In this document: positions 11,516 through 24,300 of the stretch, one piece after another | Layout of the letters: every line of letters starts with the position of its first letter | Position numbering within the stretch: position 1 is the first letter of the stretch | NCBI GenBank assembly: GCA_015657535.1 | Contig: JADHZB010001748.1 | Location: 21,082 to 78,681, forward strand | DNA: 57,600 nucleotides | Reading direction: 5' to 3' | From: Nephromyces sp. MM_2019 | Taxonomy: Eukaryota > Apicomplexa > Aconoidasida > Nephromycida | Notes under the pieces: generated by a model | Told to the model about the DNA's origin: nothing | Seen by the model: only the letters and a program-made list of their open reading frames with translations | Databases searched by the model: none | Position numbers and translations under genes: made by a program

Positions 11516-14087
11516 GTAAGCAGCAACCATCCCAGCTAAAACAGCTGGTGGAGGTGAGCTTAACATATCCCGAGCATAAGTATCGTAAATCCACAAAGTG
11601 GCGTGCTGCTAGACCTCGGTGTCTCGGCAAGAGGCCGAAATAAGAATAGCAATTTGTGAAGTCCCTCTTCACTGCTCCGCGCACTGGCTTGGAGGGCGAC
11701 TGAAAAATGAAGCCTATGTACACCACGAAAAGAAGGGATATTAAACTGTTGTGTAACCATTTTATGCGCTAGATATTACCAATATCTCCATAAAAAAGAA
11801 TGTAGAAAACCTCAAAACTCTGTTATATGCAACACACAAGGAGGTTGAGTTTAATATATGTGTGTAATAAAGAAAATCCTTAGGTATGCGACTTATATAG
11901 CGGATCAGTAATATTATAGGTATTTATGCTTTATCTTTGCTTTAAACTCACCTTTTGTTGGTATACCCCCTGTTCTTGTGCTGCTGGGCCGGTATCTTCT
12001 CATTTAAGAGCTGGCCGTTGCTAGTATTGGGGCTGTAGTTTTGGTTACTATTGTTTGAAGTAGTACAACTCCGATCTCACCCTTTTTTCTGCTTCGTGTT
12101 TTCGGCCTTTTTTGATTTAGAATTTTAACCGCAGAAAAAAATGTTAATGGTTTCTCAAAGTTAGCTTTAGCCCCATCGATTCTTCGCTTGTTATCTTGTA
12201 CCACTTATTCAAAATTTTTTGTGTATTCAAAAATTTAACCCTTCATTGTGGTGTGCACTCAAGAGACTCCCTGTGCTTGTAGCTACCAGTTGCATTAGTG
12301 GGCGGTTTTTTCAATACATTAGACTGGATCGGCAATCGTGCTATGCCTTCGTGAGTAGGCAGTCTGCAATGTCAAGAAGTTGAAAGAAAACCCGGTAGTA
12401 AGCTAGAAACTAAATTAATTTCTCTTCTAGTTTGATATTTTTATTTTTCATAATTAACTATTATGTTAACATTGCTTAAGATTTCTTTATTTTCTATAAT
12501 TGTATTTTTTTCTAGCTTTACTTTGCCCATTTTGCAAAGCAAAAATTTTTCAAACTGGTAGGCAGTGGTTAACTTCATTTTTGCAATCTAGGAAAGGCTT
12601 AGAAAATGATGTAACAAAGGTCTCCAAATAAATGCATGAGCCTGGCCGTTTTTTCTTATAATTTTGACCTGCTATTGCCACATATAAATTTTTTTTCTCC
12701 GCAAATTCGTCCATTCAGTGCCTTATGGCTGTATTTTACTCTTTGAAAGCCGCGTAACTAGTGGAAAATTTGCATTTTACCCCAGATATTTCTCGCTACT
12801 TCTATTATCTTTTTCCGTCTAAGCCACCTAAGCTACTTTTCAGAAACTGGCTTCACCCGCATGGAATTAATTCAAGTCTTGATAAAACATCGAGCCAACG
12901 GGCTACCTTTAATTTTTTTGCGAACTCAAGAAATTTAAACTGTTAATTCTTTGCATACGATGTTGCCAAAGAGGGAGCACACGATATTTTTTGATAATTA
13001 CGTGCACTTCAAGCACAAATCAAGGTGACAAGAAAACGGTGCTCCAATATTGAAAGCGGATACATCCTTAAATATACACTTCAAAGTGGGAGATGCATCA
13101 TCTGGGAATCACTTTCTTTTGTGCCAGTGGTAATAGCAGATGGAACACCGTATGATTCGATGAATTAGCGACTAAATGCTATTTCTACTAACTTATGTAA
13201 TTGTTTACCCGCATGGATAGGCTTACCAAAAAAAATTTGACGGTCTCTAGTTTTTGAGCTCATTGCTAGAGTACCTGCAAGAAGATGCTCAGAAATTTTA
13301 TGAAGTCGCCGTTCCGATGACATAATAGGACATACAAGTTTTTTGATGGCTTTTTTCCAAGTAATTTGCTCATATCATGATTTTCTTCTATTCCTACAGG
13401 TGAAAATTCGCAAAATTTTATTTTTCCACGGAGTTAATCTCCAAAGATTTGTTCATTGCATAGCTTGAGGCCATGAATAAGGGCACTGCATCGTGTGAGC
13501 CATTCGTACCCTGCACCATAGAACCCGTCAAGATGCATCAAAATCTGACTGACATCATCAGCTTAGATAACACGATTAAGGAAGAAACTGGAAGCAAATT
13601 AATTTTGAAATATTTATTTTCTATGGGAACTTGAACCTGTAAGCATATCAATCTTTTTGTCACAATAGGTAATCACTTGTGCTCAAAAAATTGCAAATGC
13701 GCTTATCCATTGTTACATTGACACCATAGCCTACATAAATAATCTTGTGATAGTTCATAATTCATGCTACATGATGTTCAAAAATGCCGCCTCTACTTCT
13801 GCCACAGATATAGTTGATCATTCGTTTAATGCTATAATCCAAAGAAAACGATATCTAAAAATGTGCCAGCGCGCAGTGGCTGCATAACAAGATGAAACAT
13901 GACAACCGATAGGCTAAGGTTCTTGGCTGATATTACATCTGAATTTTGCTTAATATACTGGTGTGATACTGTAATTTGAAGTAAATCCTTTCACATCATA
14001 TAAAGCACGACTTTTTCTATCAAATTTTTGTGCACTATTACCCGATTTTACTTCAAGTACCACGCAGCCTGAAAATAAAACCTGATA

Positions 14088-14306
14088 ATGGGCGAGGCTT
14101 ATCAGCTGCTTGCATGGCAATCGCACAATGGATTGTGGTATGCGGCAGTTGCCCGCTATCTTTCTGCGACTTTACTTTCATTGATGCACCTCCTAGATCC
14201 TTTTCTTTGCTGCTTAAACACAAATGTGCCTCGTGTGTATTTCATTTTGCTTCGAAAGTATTTCTTTATTTTGGCAAGGCGACTTTGTCTCAAATTTACT
14301 AATTAG
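14088..14306 (+). CDS. hypothetical hydrophobic ORF
   Basis: An ATG-initiated frame of 72 codons begins MGEAYQLLAWQSHNGLWYAA and is rich in Leu, Ala and aromatic residues, with two possible membrane-like stretches. A second plus-strand frame overlaps it for about 90 codons, so openness alone is weak evidence. No clear acceptor or donor was identified. It may be a real small gene, an exon or chance. Confidence 0.2.
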   Translation: MGEAYQLLAWQSHNGLWYAAVARYLSATLLSLMHLLDPFLCCLNTNVPRVYFILLRKYFFILARRLCLKFTN

Positions 14307-15059
14307 TTTCCCTTAACGATTGAGGCATCTTTGTCCATGGGTATACGCGAAAAAAAGTGCGGGAGCCAAGCGCTTTTGTTTGTGTGCTTGCTCATTCATC
14401 ATTCCATATTATATGCCTTCGAGCCCGTGTACTTTTTAAGCGTTGAAGGGGGCAGTACCGTTTAAATCACTGCTTTTTATGCCATCTACTTTGCAAATGC
14501 GAGCCCAGCACTGAGCATTTCATATTTATTTTCCTGTGATTTGCATCTGTCGGTTTGAGTTCTTTAGTTTAAGTACCTGTTTGCTTGATATCAGTGCATG
14601 CATTCTTGCGTGAAAGTCCCTAGCGTATAATGCCACCGTCGTTGTTGTGCTTACAGGCATACAAATTTACCTCAAGAGCGATTTTATTGTCAAAAATAGC
14701 GAGAAATGCCTTTTTAATCTGGTCCACGGGGGTACGAAACGTTCGTGGGTAAATACGCAGCATTTTACTAGCAATTATGGTGCTGAGGAATTTGCGGATA
14801 TATGCACACGTGTTTTCTTTGCTATTTCCGCGGTAATTTTATTAGCGGGAAGAAGCGTATATGATAACTTCACATGCGTCTAGAAAAAAGGGCACTATCG
14901 GGTACTCGAGGAGAGTTCAGTTAATAGTATAATTTGCATGATATTCTGCCGAGGTTACGGGCGCGCCGCTTGGGACTTTCTCTGCGCTATTAACTAATAG
15001 TACTACATGGTTTGGTGTTCGGGCACGTGTCTTATGGGAGACTGCATATACCTATAATA

Positions 15060-15240
15060 TCAGTCCTGAGGAGGACTATGCTAGTCCAGTATCGATAGAA
15101 CCTGTGCGTTGAAGCCTTTGCTCAAGGAGGACTACACTGGTTCCAGCACCGATAGAGACTGTGTTTGAGCATTTGCTGGCAAGTTCCTCAAGGACTATAC
15201 TAATTCCAGCACCAAAAGAGCCTGTGTTTAAGTATTCCCT
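15060..15240. repeat. three diverged copies of a unit of about 60-65 nt
   Basis: The cores GAGGACTATGCTAGTCCAGT, GGACTACACTGGTTCCAGC and GGACTATACTAATTCCAGC are each followed by an ACCGATAGAGCCTGTGTTT-like segment. Units drift by substitution and indel. There is no open frame. Together with 14.31-17.20 kb, which shows no convincing gene, this is best called non-coding spacer. Confidence 0.6.
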
Positions 15241-17209
15241 CATAGCTAGCTTTTTCTCAAGGGTGCCCTAGCCAGCCAAAGCGGTAAAGCTAGCGTCCTT
15301 GCTGCTACGCGGGAGGCACGGATACATGTACGTAAGAATAAGCACTACATAAGGTAATACAACTGAATGTACTTGCCTATTTCTGCAGTTTTGCAGCAAC
15401 CAGAAACGCTTATAAAAATATGCTATCAGCATAAGCTCTCAGTTTCCTGACCCAAAAAAAACCACTAATGTATCACCAATATATATATCGAGCAGAAACT
15501 AAATGTTCGGGTCGTATACAGTATTGTTACATATATATATCCGATCATACCAAGCGCTATTGATATACATTGATCCACACAACGTGGTACCGTAGAAAAT
15601 CTAAACCTCCTACAGCCTCAGCACCCCTGCCAGGCCATAAAGATATGTAAAGGGTATATTTTCCTGAATTGGAGATTTTTAGACAATGCACAATACTGTA
15701 CTTAGGGGTATTTGCTGCCATGTAGTAACTTTTTTCAGATCGAATACCTCACTATAGGGGTCATCATCTAGTAATGAAGCATTTTTATGTCATATTTATT
15801 TAATTCTATAAGGCACAACTGTTAGATGTTAAAAACACCAGCTTATGCTGTAAATAATCATGTATTTACCATAAAAAACAATAGAACAAGTAAGTTATAC
15901 GCCCTTGAAGGCACAGCAGGCAGCGACGCATATAAGAAGACCTGATAAGTCACCTATCAGCTACAAGCCTAGTTTTCTTGGAAATCGAGCACAATACTTT
16001 TAATATAACCGGAGCTTTCTAAAGTAATTTTTTTAACTTTATTTAATTAAATTTCATTACCGTTATTTTCTTTTAATTTTATTTTTCTCGACTCTGTTGC
16101 AAAAGGATCCAAAACGCCCGTTTCTGCTCATTCTTGATTTTAATTCGAGAAAATTTTTAATAAAAAAGACTTCCAATATCACTACCCTACAAGTACAGTC
16201 ATTAAATCATCATAAATATTATTCTTGTGGTTATTGAAGCAAAATTAAATATTACGAGTACGCTAAATCTGATGTGAGTAGTTTGGTTATGAAAAGGAAA
16301 CGCCTCTCTTTTATAAGTGGTACGTATTTATGTGAAATGCCCTTAGAGCTGTGTTTCCATTACAAAAGTCACACAGCATTGAACGAATATGGCATCATAG
16401 AAAATTCCAGCTGCTTCTTTTTATTGGGTAGCCTGCGATTTGTGCAGTGAGGGAGATTGCGCAGCGTCATGCGCAATAGATGGAGTAAAAAAAAAGGCAG
16501 CGAATGAGCTCTTTTCAGGCTTTTTTCGCTGCTCCAGTGACTTATGTATATTTCATCCTTCAAGGTTGAAAAAGCTCTATCAAGGATATAAAATTACATT
16601 AGCAAAGCAGAGGTAGAAGTAGCATTATTAGCCGGTGTCGTCCTGTCTGATAAATATTGACTGTTGGAAGCTTTGGGAACACTTTACCATCATTAACACT
16701 TGACTATCATAGCAAGAGCCACCAGACATTCGATGAATCCGTGAAGGCTATGGAGTATCAGAGCACTTTAGGGGTACTTTTTTTTTACCAGAACTACTTG
16801 TTGAGCGCTTTCCCGTTGAATAAACTCTTCCCATTGTTCTTCGTTTGAATGGAAAATCTCATATATAACAGCGGTTCATACTCTTGCTATAGGAAGCTAC
16901 TCTTGCCGAGTATTGCGTGCTCATAGAACATTTGCTGGCCGAAACCTTCAATATCCTTAACAGGTTACTCAAAATTCGTTCCTCGGATACTTTTAAAAAG
17001 ACCGGGAAACACCTGCTATAAATCCACGACTAGCAAACTGGAGGTATATCTAACTTCAAAAGGGCATTTCAGCTTTTGTCTAAGGTGTCATGTCACACTA
17101 GGATCATGCAATCGTATTCCTTCGAGCTATTAGTACGTAGTCTTATTTGAATTTAGAGTCTGCGTCACATAAACTCTAATGTCTAGCTGTCCAAAGGTAG
17201 AGTAACCCA

Positions 17210-17407
17210 TCAAAGCCCTTTAATCGAGCGTTCAAGCCGTGGTTCTCCATCACCAGTGCTTGATGATATACGTTTTCTATCTATACGAAATGCGACAGAA
17301 CTCGCATGATATCGTTGGAGTTTTGAGTTTTTCCTTTTGTAGCAACCCCCAACACCACAGAACTCGCCAACCATCGCTAGAAACCTAATATCTTCCGTCC
17401 CTAGCAA
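17210..17407 (-). CDS. possible exon, unidentified
   Basis: A minus-strand frame of about 65 codons includes YHASSVAFRIDRKRISSS and ends RLERSIKGL before a stop. It has coding-like composition but no ATG start, so it would be a 3' terminal exon. An AG acceptor exists just upstream (TTGCTAG). A repeated motif related to GCGAGTTCTGTGGTG occurs near its 5' edge, which may instead make this a chance frame in repeat-derived DNA. Confidence 0.25.
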   Translation of the reverse strand: MLGTEDIRFLAMVGEFCGVGGCYKRKNSKLQRYHASSVAFRIDRKRISSSTGDGEPRLERSIKGL

Positions 17408-17850
17408 CTCGCAACATCACCACAAAGCTCGCTTAACAGTTGTAATTGCCAATTTCCACGTAAAAGCCTGTTTTTCAACGTGTAAATCCAGCCCTAAACA
17501 AGGCGTCTGCATGGTGGAGAGCCCACGCAGCCTCTGCATCAATTTGTTTGACTTGTATCTTCCAATTTAGATAAAGGCGGGCGGCTTCACGCTCGCGAGG
17601 CTTTTGCATGATCCATAACACGGTTTTTATACCGCTAGATTAGCTTCAAAAACCCTGAATTAGCTCCTGAAGTGATTGACGCTATGGCTATCTGCAATTT
17701 TGCGTTCAATGATGTAATAGAATATACGGCGGATTACTATATATAATCATACTTTAGGTGGTGTACCCTCATACAGCAGTTTGGAACAGAGCAACCTCTA
17801 CCCGAATTAATACCCTTTGTGGTAGTGAATAAACCTGCATTTCCCGAACA

Positions 17851-18116
17851 CTACTTACGTGAATAGATGCGAGCTTGCGAATGCGGAAAATCGCATATTC
17901 CCTTTGAATATTTTCCACAGGATCTACGCCAGAGGTTGCCTTGTCGCGCTTTTACGCCCAGCAGGAAGAATCCACACTTGTACAGCGTCTTTTGATCGAA
18001 TTGAAGACCGCTATAGGTACACGCAATTTCTCTTGTATGCAGTAACTCAACACACCTACTTACCAAAGGCTTGTGTGTCAATAGGTACTCAATTCACAAA
18101 AGCGATGCATACCTAG
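17851..18116. other. ambiguous region, long frames on both strands
   Basis: Plus (17859-18116) and minus (17851-18081) frames of 76-85 codons overlap. Neither shows a recognised domain, and neither has an unambiguous pair of splice sites. It lies directly upstream of the Obg gene and could contain its 5' region or an unrelated exon on either strand. Confidence 0.3.
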
Positions 18117-18392
18117 CATTCACTTGCTTCACTTTTTCGCCGCATACAATAGGGATTCGTCAATCTGTTGCAGAATGACGATGACCGAAGCTAGAAAGTA
18201 CAAGGGAAGGAAGATGCCATGGTACCGTAAAAAAGAAACGATTTCCAGATAGCTCAGGAGATGAGCTTTCTACACCTTATCAAGCATTGTGACTTAAGCT
18301 GATGCCAATGCCTGGAATTGTATGTCGTAGGCAGATATTATTAAGAAAAGTATATTATAAAGGATTTTCGATTAGACACAAGCTACCCTTGG

Positions 18393-21300
18393 ATGATACT
18401 AAATGATATCTCAGCAGTGATGCTATGTAAGAGGTATGCGAGCCGTTGGGAAGCTCTGGGATCAGTTTTCATTCTGAGCAACCGTTGGCGATGGCTAATA
18501 GAGCTGAAAAACAAGCAGTGTGTTATTCTAGATGCCCAGCGTTTCTTCCATTCGGAAAGAAAATGGCTCGCCTTTGAAGATCTGAAGGTGTTAAGGGTAT
18601 GTTTCGGTACCCCCGAGAATTATATGAAGAAAAAAATAATTAAAAAACCCTTTTCTCGTGCAAAATTTTTCACCGCACATACAGCCACACGGTGTACATA
18701 CACACATTTTGCATTAGGTTAAGAAATGTCAATTATTCGTGCTCTTGCTCCCCCCCCTTTAGTTTTTATAAATGAAAGATTCACATGTGTTTTGTTTTGA
18801 ATTTTTATTTAACCTTTTCTTTATATGGTAATATAAAATGAAATTATTAATCATGAACGGTAATTTTAGGCTTAAATTGTGCGCATATCCCTACATTTTT
18901 TAGCTAGTGAAAAGCTTTTTCTCGTGGAAGTCACGCTAAATAACATTTATCGATTCAATTTCAATTGATTCTCAGCTAAAACTCAGCTTTTCGGCTTTTC
19001 GCTAATTTCTCCTAAACTTGTTAGATTTCTAAAGCTTTCTTTTTTGCATGAAGATGAAGCTTTATCTCGGCTGTAAAAAAGGTTTTATCCTCCTTTTTAT
19101 GTGCTGTTTCTGTTTGTTTTAACATGAACACTGAAGTGAGGTCATCTGTGGAGAAATATATGGTATCACATTACAGCATTACGCAAAACACACTTAAGAA
19201 CGCCGAAATATAAGACTAAAGCTGCCATAAAATACTCAGGTTTATTGAGGAAGAAGTTCTTAATAAAAAACACAGAGGCAACTAGAGGAATGTGCGTGTG
19301 GTTTTGAGATCTCTTATATTAAACGAAAGATATTTTATGAGCTTATATTATGATCTGATGAAATTTTCACTTGCTTGTGTGTTATTTTGGATCGTTTTAA
19401 ACCCGTTAAACATTTGTCTTTTCAGTGTAGGGGAGGCAATGGAGGTAATGGGGCGGTTTCGTATATCAAGCATACTAAGAAGCTGATGCAGGGTCCTGGA
19501 AAGCCTTCTGGTGGTGCTGGAGGAAACGGAGGTGCTGTGCTGATAGTAGCTTCTTCTGAACCTTCAAGCCTGTCTCATATCGATGGGAACGCGAATGCTG
19601 GCCCAGGAATGAAGGGCGGGGTACGTTTTATTCGTTAATTTTTATTGCTTAAATTTCAAATTCTGCTGCATTACGCTGAGTGCGTTTTCTTAAAGCATGA
19701 AAGAAAGCGATTATCTATAGGGTGTAGCTACAGTGTAGCTTTTCTCTTTTTTCTCTATTCGATAAAAAAATATCCTCTAATTTTTGTTCTCTCTCCTGCT
19801 TCTCTTACTCTTTTTTGTACTTTTCCTGAACCTGTTAACCACAAAAGATTTCGTATAAGCGAAGTTGCACAACTCACAGCTTGCAGATTTAAAGTAGCAA
19901 AGAGGGAATGGAATCTTATGTGTAGAAATTGATTAACTCGCACACAAAACTACTTTATAAGAAATTAAATTAGAAGCACGTCATACTTTGTTAATACAAG
20001 AAAATTTCTTACTTTTATGAAATGCGTTTTTTTTTGTGTTTGATATGCTCTCCCACACAAACACGCACAAATTTCAATGAAGCAGTCATTGAGTATCCGC
20101 CCACCACTTTGCCATCCCCTCTGGATGCAGTTCAATCTTCAACTTAGTCTTTTAATCAGGAGAGAATACATGCCAAATAGAAGCCCTCGAGTTCTTAATG
20201 AAACATTTTGATTGCTGTTTTTTTACAGAAAAAAGAAGCAGAAAGCTCTGCTCTCTTCAACAACTTTCAGTAGGCTAAACTCTTTCTTTTCTATGGTTTA
20301 ACAGAAGTTTTATTCTAATGGAGCTCAAGGGAGAAACTGCCTTATCAAGGTTCCTCCAGGATGCCTTATCTGGAAGCTACCAGTACCATGGAGAGATGAA
20401 GAAGAGCTATACTCCGGGTGAGCGTACGAAGGCTAGTTAATCTGCTCGTTTAAGCGAAGATAAAGCGTAATTTATACTTTGAGAATCATGCGATGATAAT
20501 ATAGGTTTTATTCCAGATGCTTATATTCTATCCAGTTTTAAAGTATCTCGGCCATTCTTTGTGTGTTTGCTTGAAGATGCTGTCAATTGTTGCTACTTTA
20601 TTTTGCACTTCAGGCTATTCCAGTGAAGGTTTTCTCTTTCTTTATGTGTGTGACAGGCTCTTATTCTTGCTTAACTTTGATTATTTTCTGTTGGAATCTT
20701 GTATTGTTTCGCATTTAATGCTGTTTTTAGCTTCCATACATGTGTGTGTGATTTTTTTGTGATGTGCATCTTCTTCGTAGATGCGACTATCTCGGTAGAT
20801 GATGAAATTTGACTTTTTTTTGGTCTGCTATACTCAGATCTCCTGATGAGCATGCCACAAGGAGGCCATCATCGAATAATCGGCATCTATTAGCAGATTT
20901 GATTGAGGTATTTTTGAAGATGATGAGGAATGCGAAGCTCTAGGATTTTTCAATGCATTTTTTTAAAGAGAAAATATGTGGATTTAGTAATTGAAGAATA
21001 TCCTAAGTTTTTTATTATAGAAATTGAGCTGCAGGCCATCTACGTCTTCATCATATAGATTTTTTGTTTAAAGGTCGTGTGTGTACGAACTTTTTAGACT
21101 GGGCACACTGTAACTGTGGCGAAAGGAGGAAAGGGAGGAAAAGGAAATAATGAAATGTAAGCATTCATGTGTGTGTTATCCGATTTACTTGATAATTTGT
21201 GCTGGCCTATTTACTTGATTTTGTGTATTCGCCGATTTATTGGATTTTATAGGTTAGAAGATGTACTTCATGGTGTGTGTTACTCGGAATTTTCTTGATT

Positions 21301-24300
21301 GTGTGTGTGTTTCTTGGAATTTGCTTGATGGTGTGTGTTGCCAGCTCTGCTTGATTGCGTGTATCTTCTAAAAATTTTACAACCAGATCTCCACATGAAG
21401 CCACTAAAGGGGAGTACGGTGAAGAGGCAATGATAGTAAGCTCATAAATATGATTAAAAAAAGTTTTTTTAGCACAAAAATCAAGATTTTTGGGGGTTTT
21501 GTGTGTGTAAAGACTTAATGCTAACTAGCCTATTGGTAGCTTATAAAGTTGTGCGTGTTAAGTACAAAGAAATGAGTTTTTTTCGCTGTGGCTGGAGTTG
21601 ATTTGCTTAGAAATACTGTGTAATGTAGTAACAAACTCACTCAGAAAATGCTTTGAGATGTTTGGAAAAATAACTGCGACACACAAGCAAATCTATTACT
21701 CAGGCAGTGGAAGCATAACCTTCTCAGTTACGCGGAAATATTCGTCTATAGGCATTAAATAGGCTCAAAAACTTGGAGTGTGCTCATCATAGCTTTTAGC
21801 ACGAGAAGAAGAGAATGCAACCAAACGCGAACACAAACACACACACCCCCACACATGCCTAAATGCACACACGCGAGCTCCGTCTTTAAACATTTCTTAG
21901 GAAGTGTAGAAATGCATGTCTTTAGTTTTATGTAGCCTTAAGCAGCTGAAGCACCATAGGGGGTTAGTGAGTGGTAAAATTTCACACAGTCTAGTGTACG
22001 TGCTGTTTTTCATCATTTTTTCTTCCTTGTGTGTGTGCATGGATTTTGTGTGTTTGCATGGTTTTTATTTGTGTGCATGGGCTTTGTGTGTGTGAATGAT
22101 CTTTTTTTTATACGCTCGTGAATGAAGCGAAAGAGAGTGGATTCCCTTGTTGGAAGTATTTCCTTTTAATTCTAAAGTCTAAAACCAGCTGCAAAGCATG
22201 TTGCAGCCAGCTGCCTGGTGTGCTTATTCCAGAAGAATGTTTTAGATTCGCATTTTACTTCAATAAAAAAGAAAAAAAGCTAGAAAATTCTAGCTTGAAA
22301 GATTCAACCGATAACGCGTTGTTGAGGGTGTTTGCTGTGTTTTCTTACGCTTTAATAAGCAAAATTCCTTATTTTCACGCATTTTTTTGCATAAAAAGAG
22401 AACACACACGAATTAAAGCAGCTGCAGGTGGAATAGTAAGTAAATTTAGATGATTTCCACAGTCAAGATTTCCAGAGAAAACCATCTAAAAAGTGGTATT
22501 TATGGAAAATAACCTTTTTTGGATGTTTTTACTGCGTTGATTAGCGAAAGTTTTACTGCGCAAACGAGCTTTTGCAGTTACCATGGAGGTGTATTGTAGC
22601 AGCCTCTCTAGTCTCTATGTGGAAGGTGTGTGTAGCATAGCAGCCTCCCTAATCTATACGTGGTGTGTGTGTGTAGCGTAACAACCTCTGTAGTCTCTGC
22701 GCATACTAGTCCCTAGTATAATGCTTCTACATCTCACTCTATTCACCTACGATACTCACCGGAGAAAACCTTTTCCTAATTCGATTTTTCTGGCTTCAAT
22801 TAGGAAATAGAGCTAAAGCTGATTGCCGACGTTGGATTGCTTGGTTTCCCTAATGCTGGAAAGTCAACGCTTCTTTCTGCTGTCAGTTTCCTGCGTTTTT
22901 GCGGTTTCTTTACCATCTTTACTACTGCTTCTGCTGACTAGTATAATCTCATTTATGAGTAGAGAAAAGGCATTTGTTATACGCATTTTGGGCTTCAATT
23001 TTTGCTTCCTGCTAGAAGGAGTAGTTTATAGTTCTTTTTAGCGTTTTTTCCTAGTGAGTAGAGTGAAAAAAATTCACACATACGCAATGTGCACACACAT
23101 ATCTGTCACCCCGAGGGGGGATACCATCTGATGGCAAGTATCACGTATTGTGTGTGCGTCTTGGCTTAATCTCCTCCTAGATTGCCTAATGTGTGAGTTT
23201 TTACAGTAAAAGTATACGCTTCTTCTACTGTGTTTGGAGCAATTAGATTTGGAATACTTTGTGCTGGTTTTGGAGCTTTTTGAGCGGATTTATACTTTAA
23301 ATTCTTGGGGATAGTAATCGAATGTTTTAACGCTGTGTGTGCTCAATTTTTTGGGGTGCTCTTTGGTTTCTTTTTTAAGCGTAGCTTCATTGTGATTGAA
23401 GAGAGGAAGCAAGCACACTGGGAGATGCTTTTAAAACTCGCATGCTTGCTTTTAGGCTATTTCAGCTTTAATATATAGTGTGTGTGCTACTTAAGTTTAG
23501 GGTACATTTCAATAGAGGTACTCTTTCCTGTCCGCGTGTGCGATTTTTACGTTTATTTTTTGCAGTTTATGTGATTTTACCCCCCTATTATGTTTGTGTA
23601 TGTGTGTGATTGATTCGCGCTTCATTGTGTTTCTGTGTGTGTTAGTTTACCACTCTATTGTGTTTGTGCGCGTGTGTGATTTTTTCACTCTATATTATAT
23701 GTGTGTGTGTGATTTTACCACCTTATTAGGTTTCTTCGTGTGTGTTATTTTCCCGCTCTATCATATTTGTGTGTGTGATTCTCGCACTACCGGATTAATG
23801 TGATTCTCATTTGATTGCATCAAATTTTTTCCCATTTTTTCGATTTTTCAAAGATATCCAACGCTCAACCGAAGATAGCTCCTTATCCCTTTACAACTCG
23901 TTCCCCTAATATAGGCGCTGTGAAGTATTCAAACGGTGTGTGCAGTGTAGAATCATTTTCCATATATTCATAAAAATGATACCTCTCTCTTTCGTATCTA
24001 TTCGAAAAGCTGCTTCTTCATCAAAGTCTCTTATGCTTACACTTTTTCGCGTAATTTCTGCTCAAATTCCTCCTTCCTGTGTCGTAAAATCCAACATTTA
24101 GACTTGAATTTTACCTTTTTTGCTCACTCTTTTAAGTATGGCTGTTGACACCTCTTTTAGGTTCACTTTATTTAATCAAAGTTGTAGCTCCTTTCTTTCT
24201 TGATCTCGGATACTTGAGATGAAGCATCCATCGGATTGAGCATTTTATCGCATACCTGATCCAGTGAATGCAGTTTAATGAGCTCTTTAATATGTCCACA

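Larger units (their letters stand above)
8703..14080. other. long AT-rich stretch without a supportable gene
   Basis: No exon with both splice borders and a coherent peptide was found here. Within it lie degenerate tandem repeats (separate entries near 9.66 and 11.40 kb) and a TG-rich patch at 10.83-11.15 kb. That patch has open frames on both strands only because of simple composition. Genes made of very short exons could have been missed. Confidence 0.4.

Noticed and set aside
22118..22453. 111-codon plus-strand ORF
   Set aside because: Lies wholly inside Obg intron 6, between exons that join in phase. Splice borders and a recognisable motif are absent.
23594..23803. Plus-strand [23 protein letters not shown] and on
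   Set aside because: Runs through an intronic minisatellite, with codons following the repeat unit.
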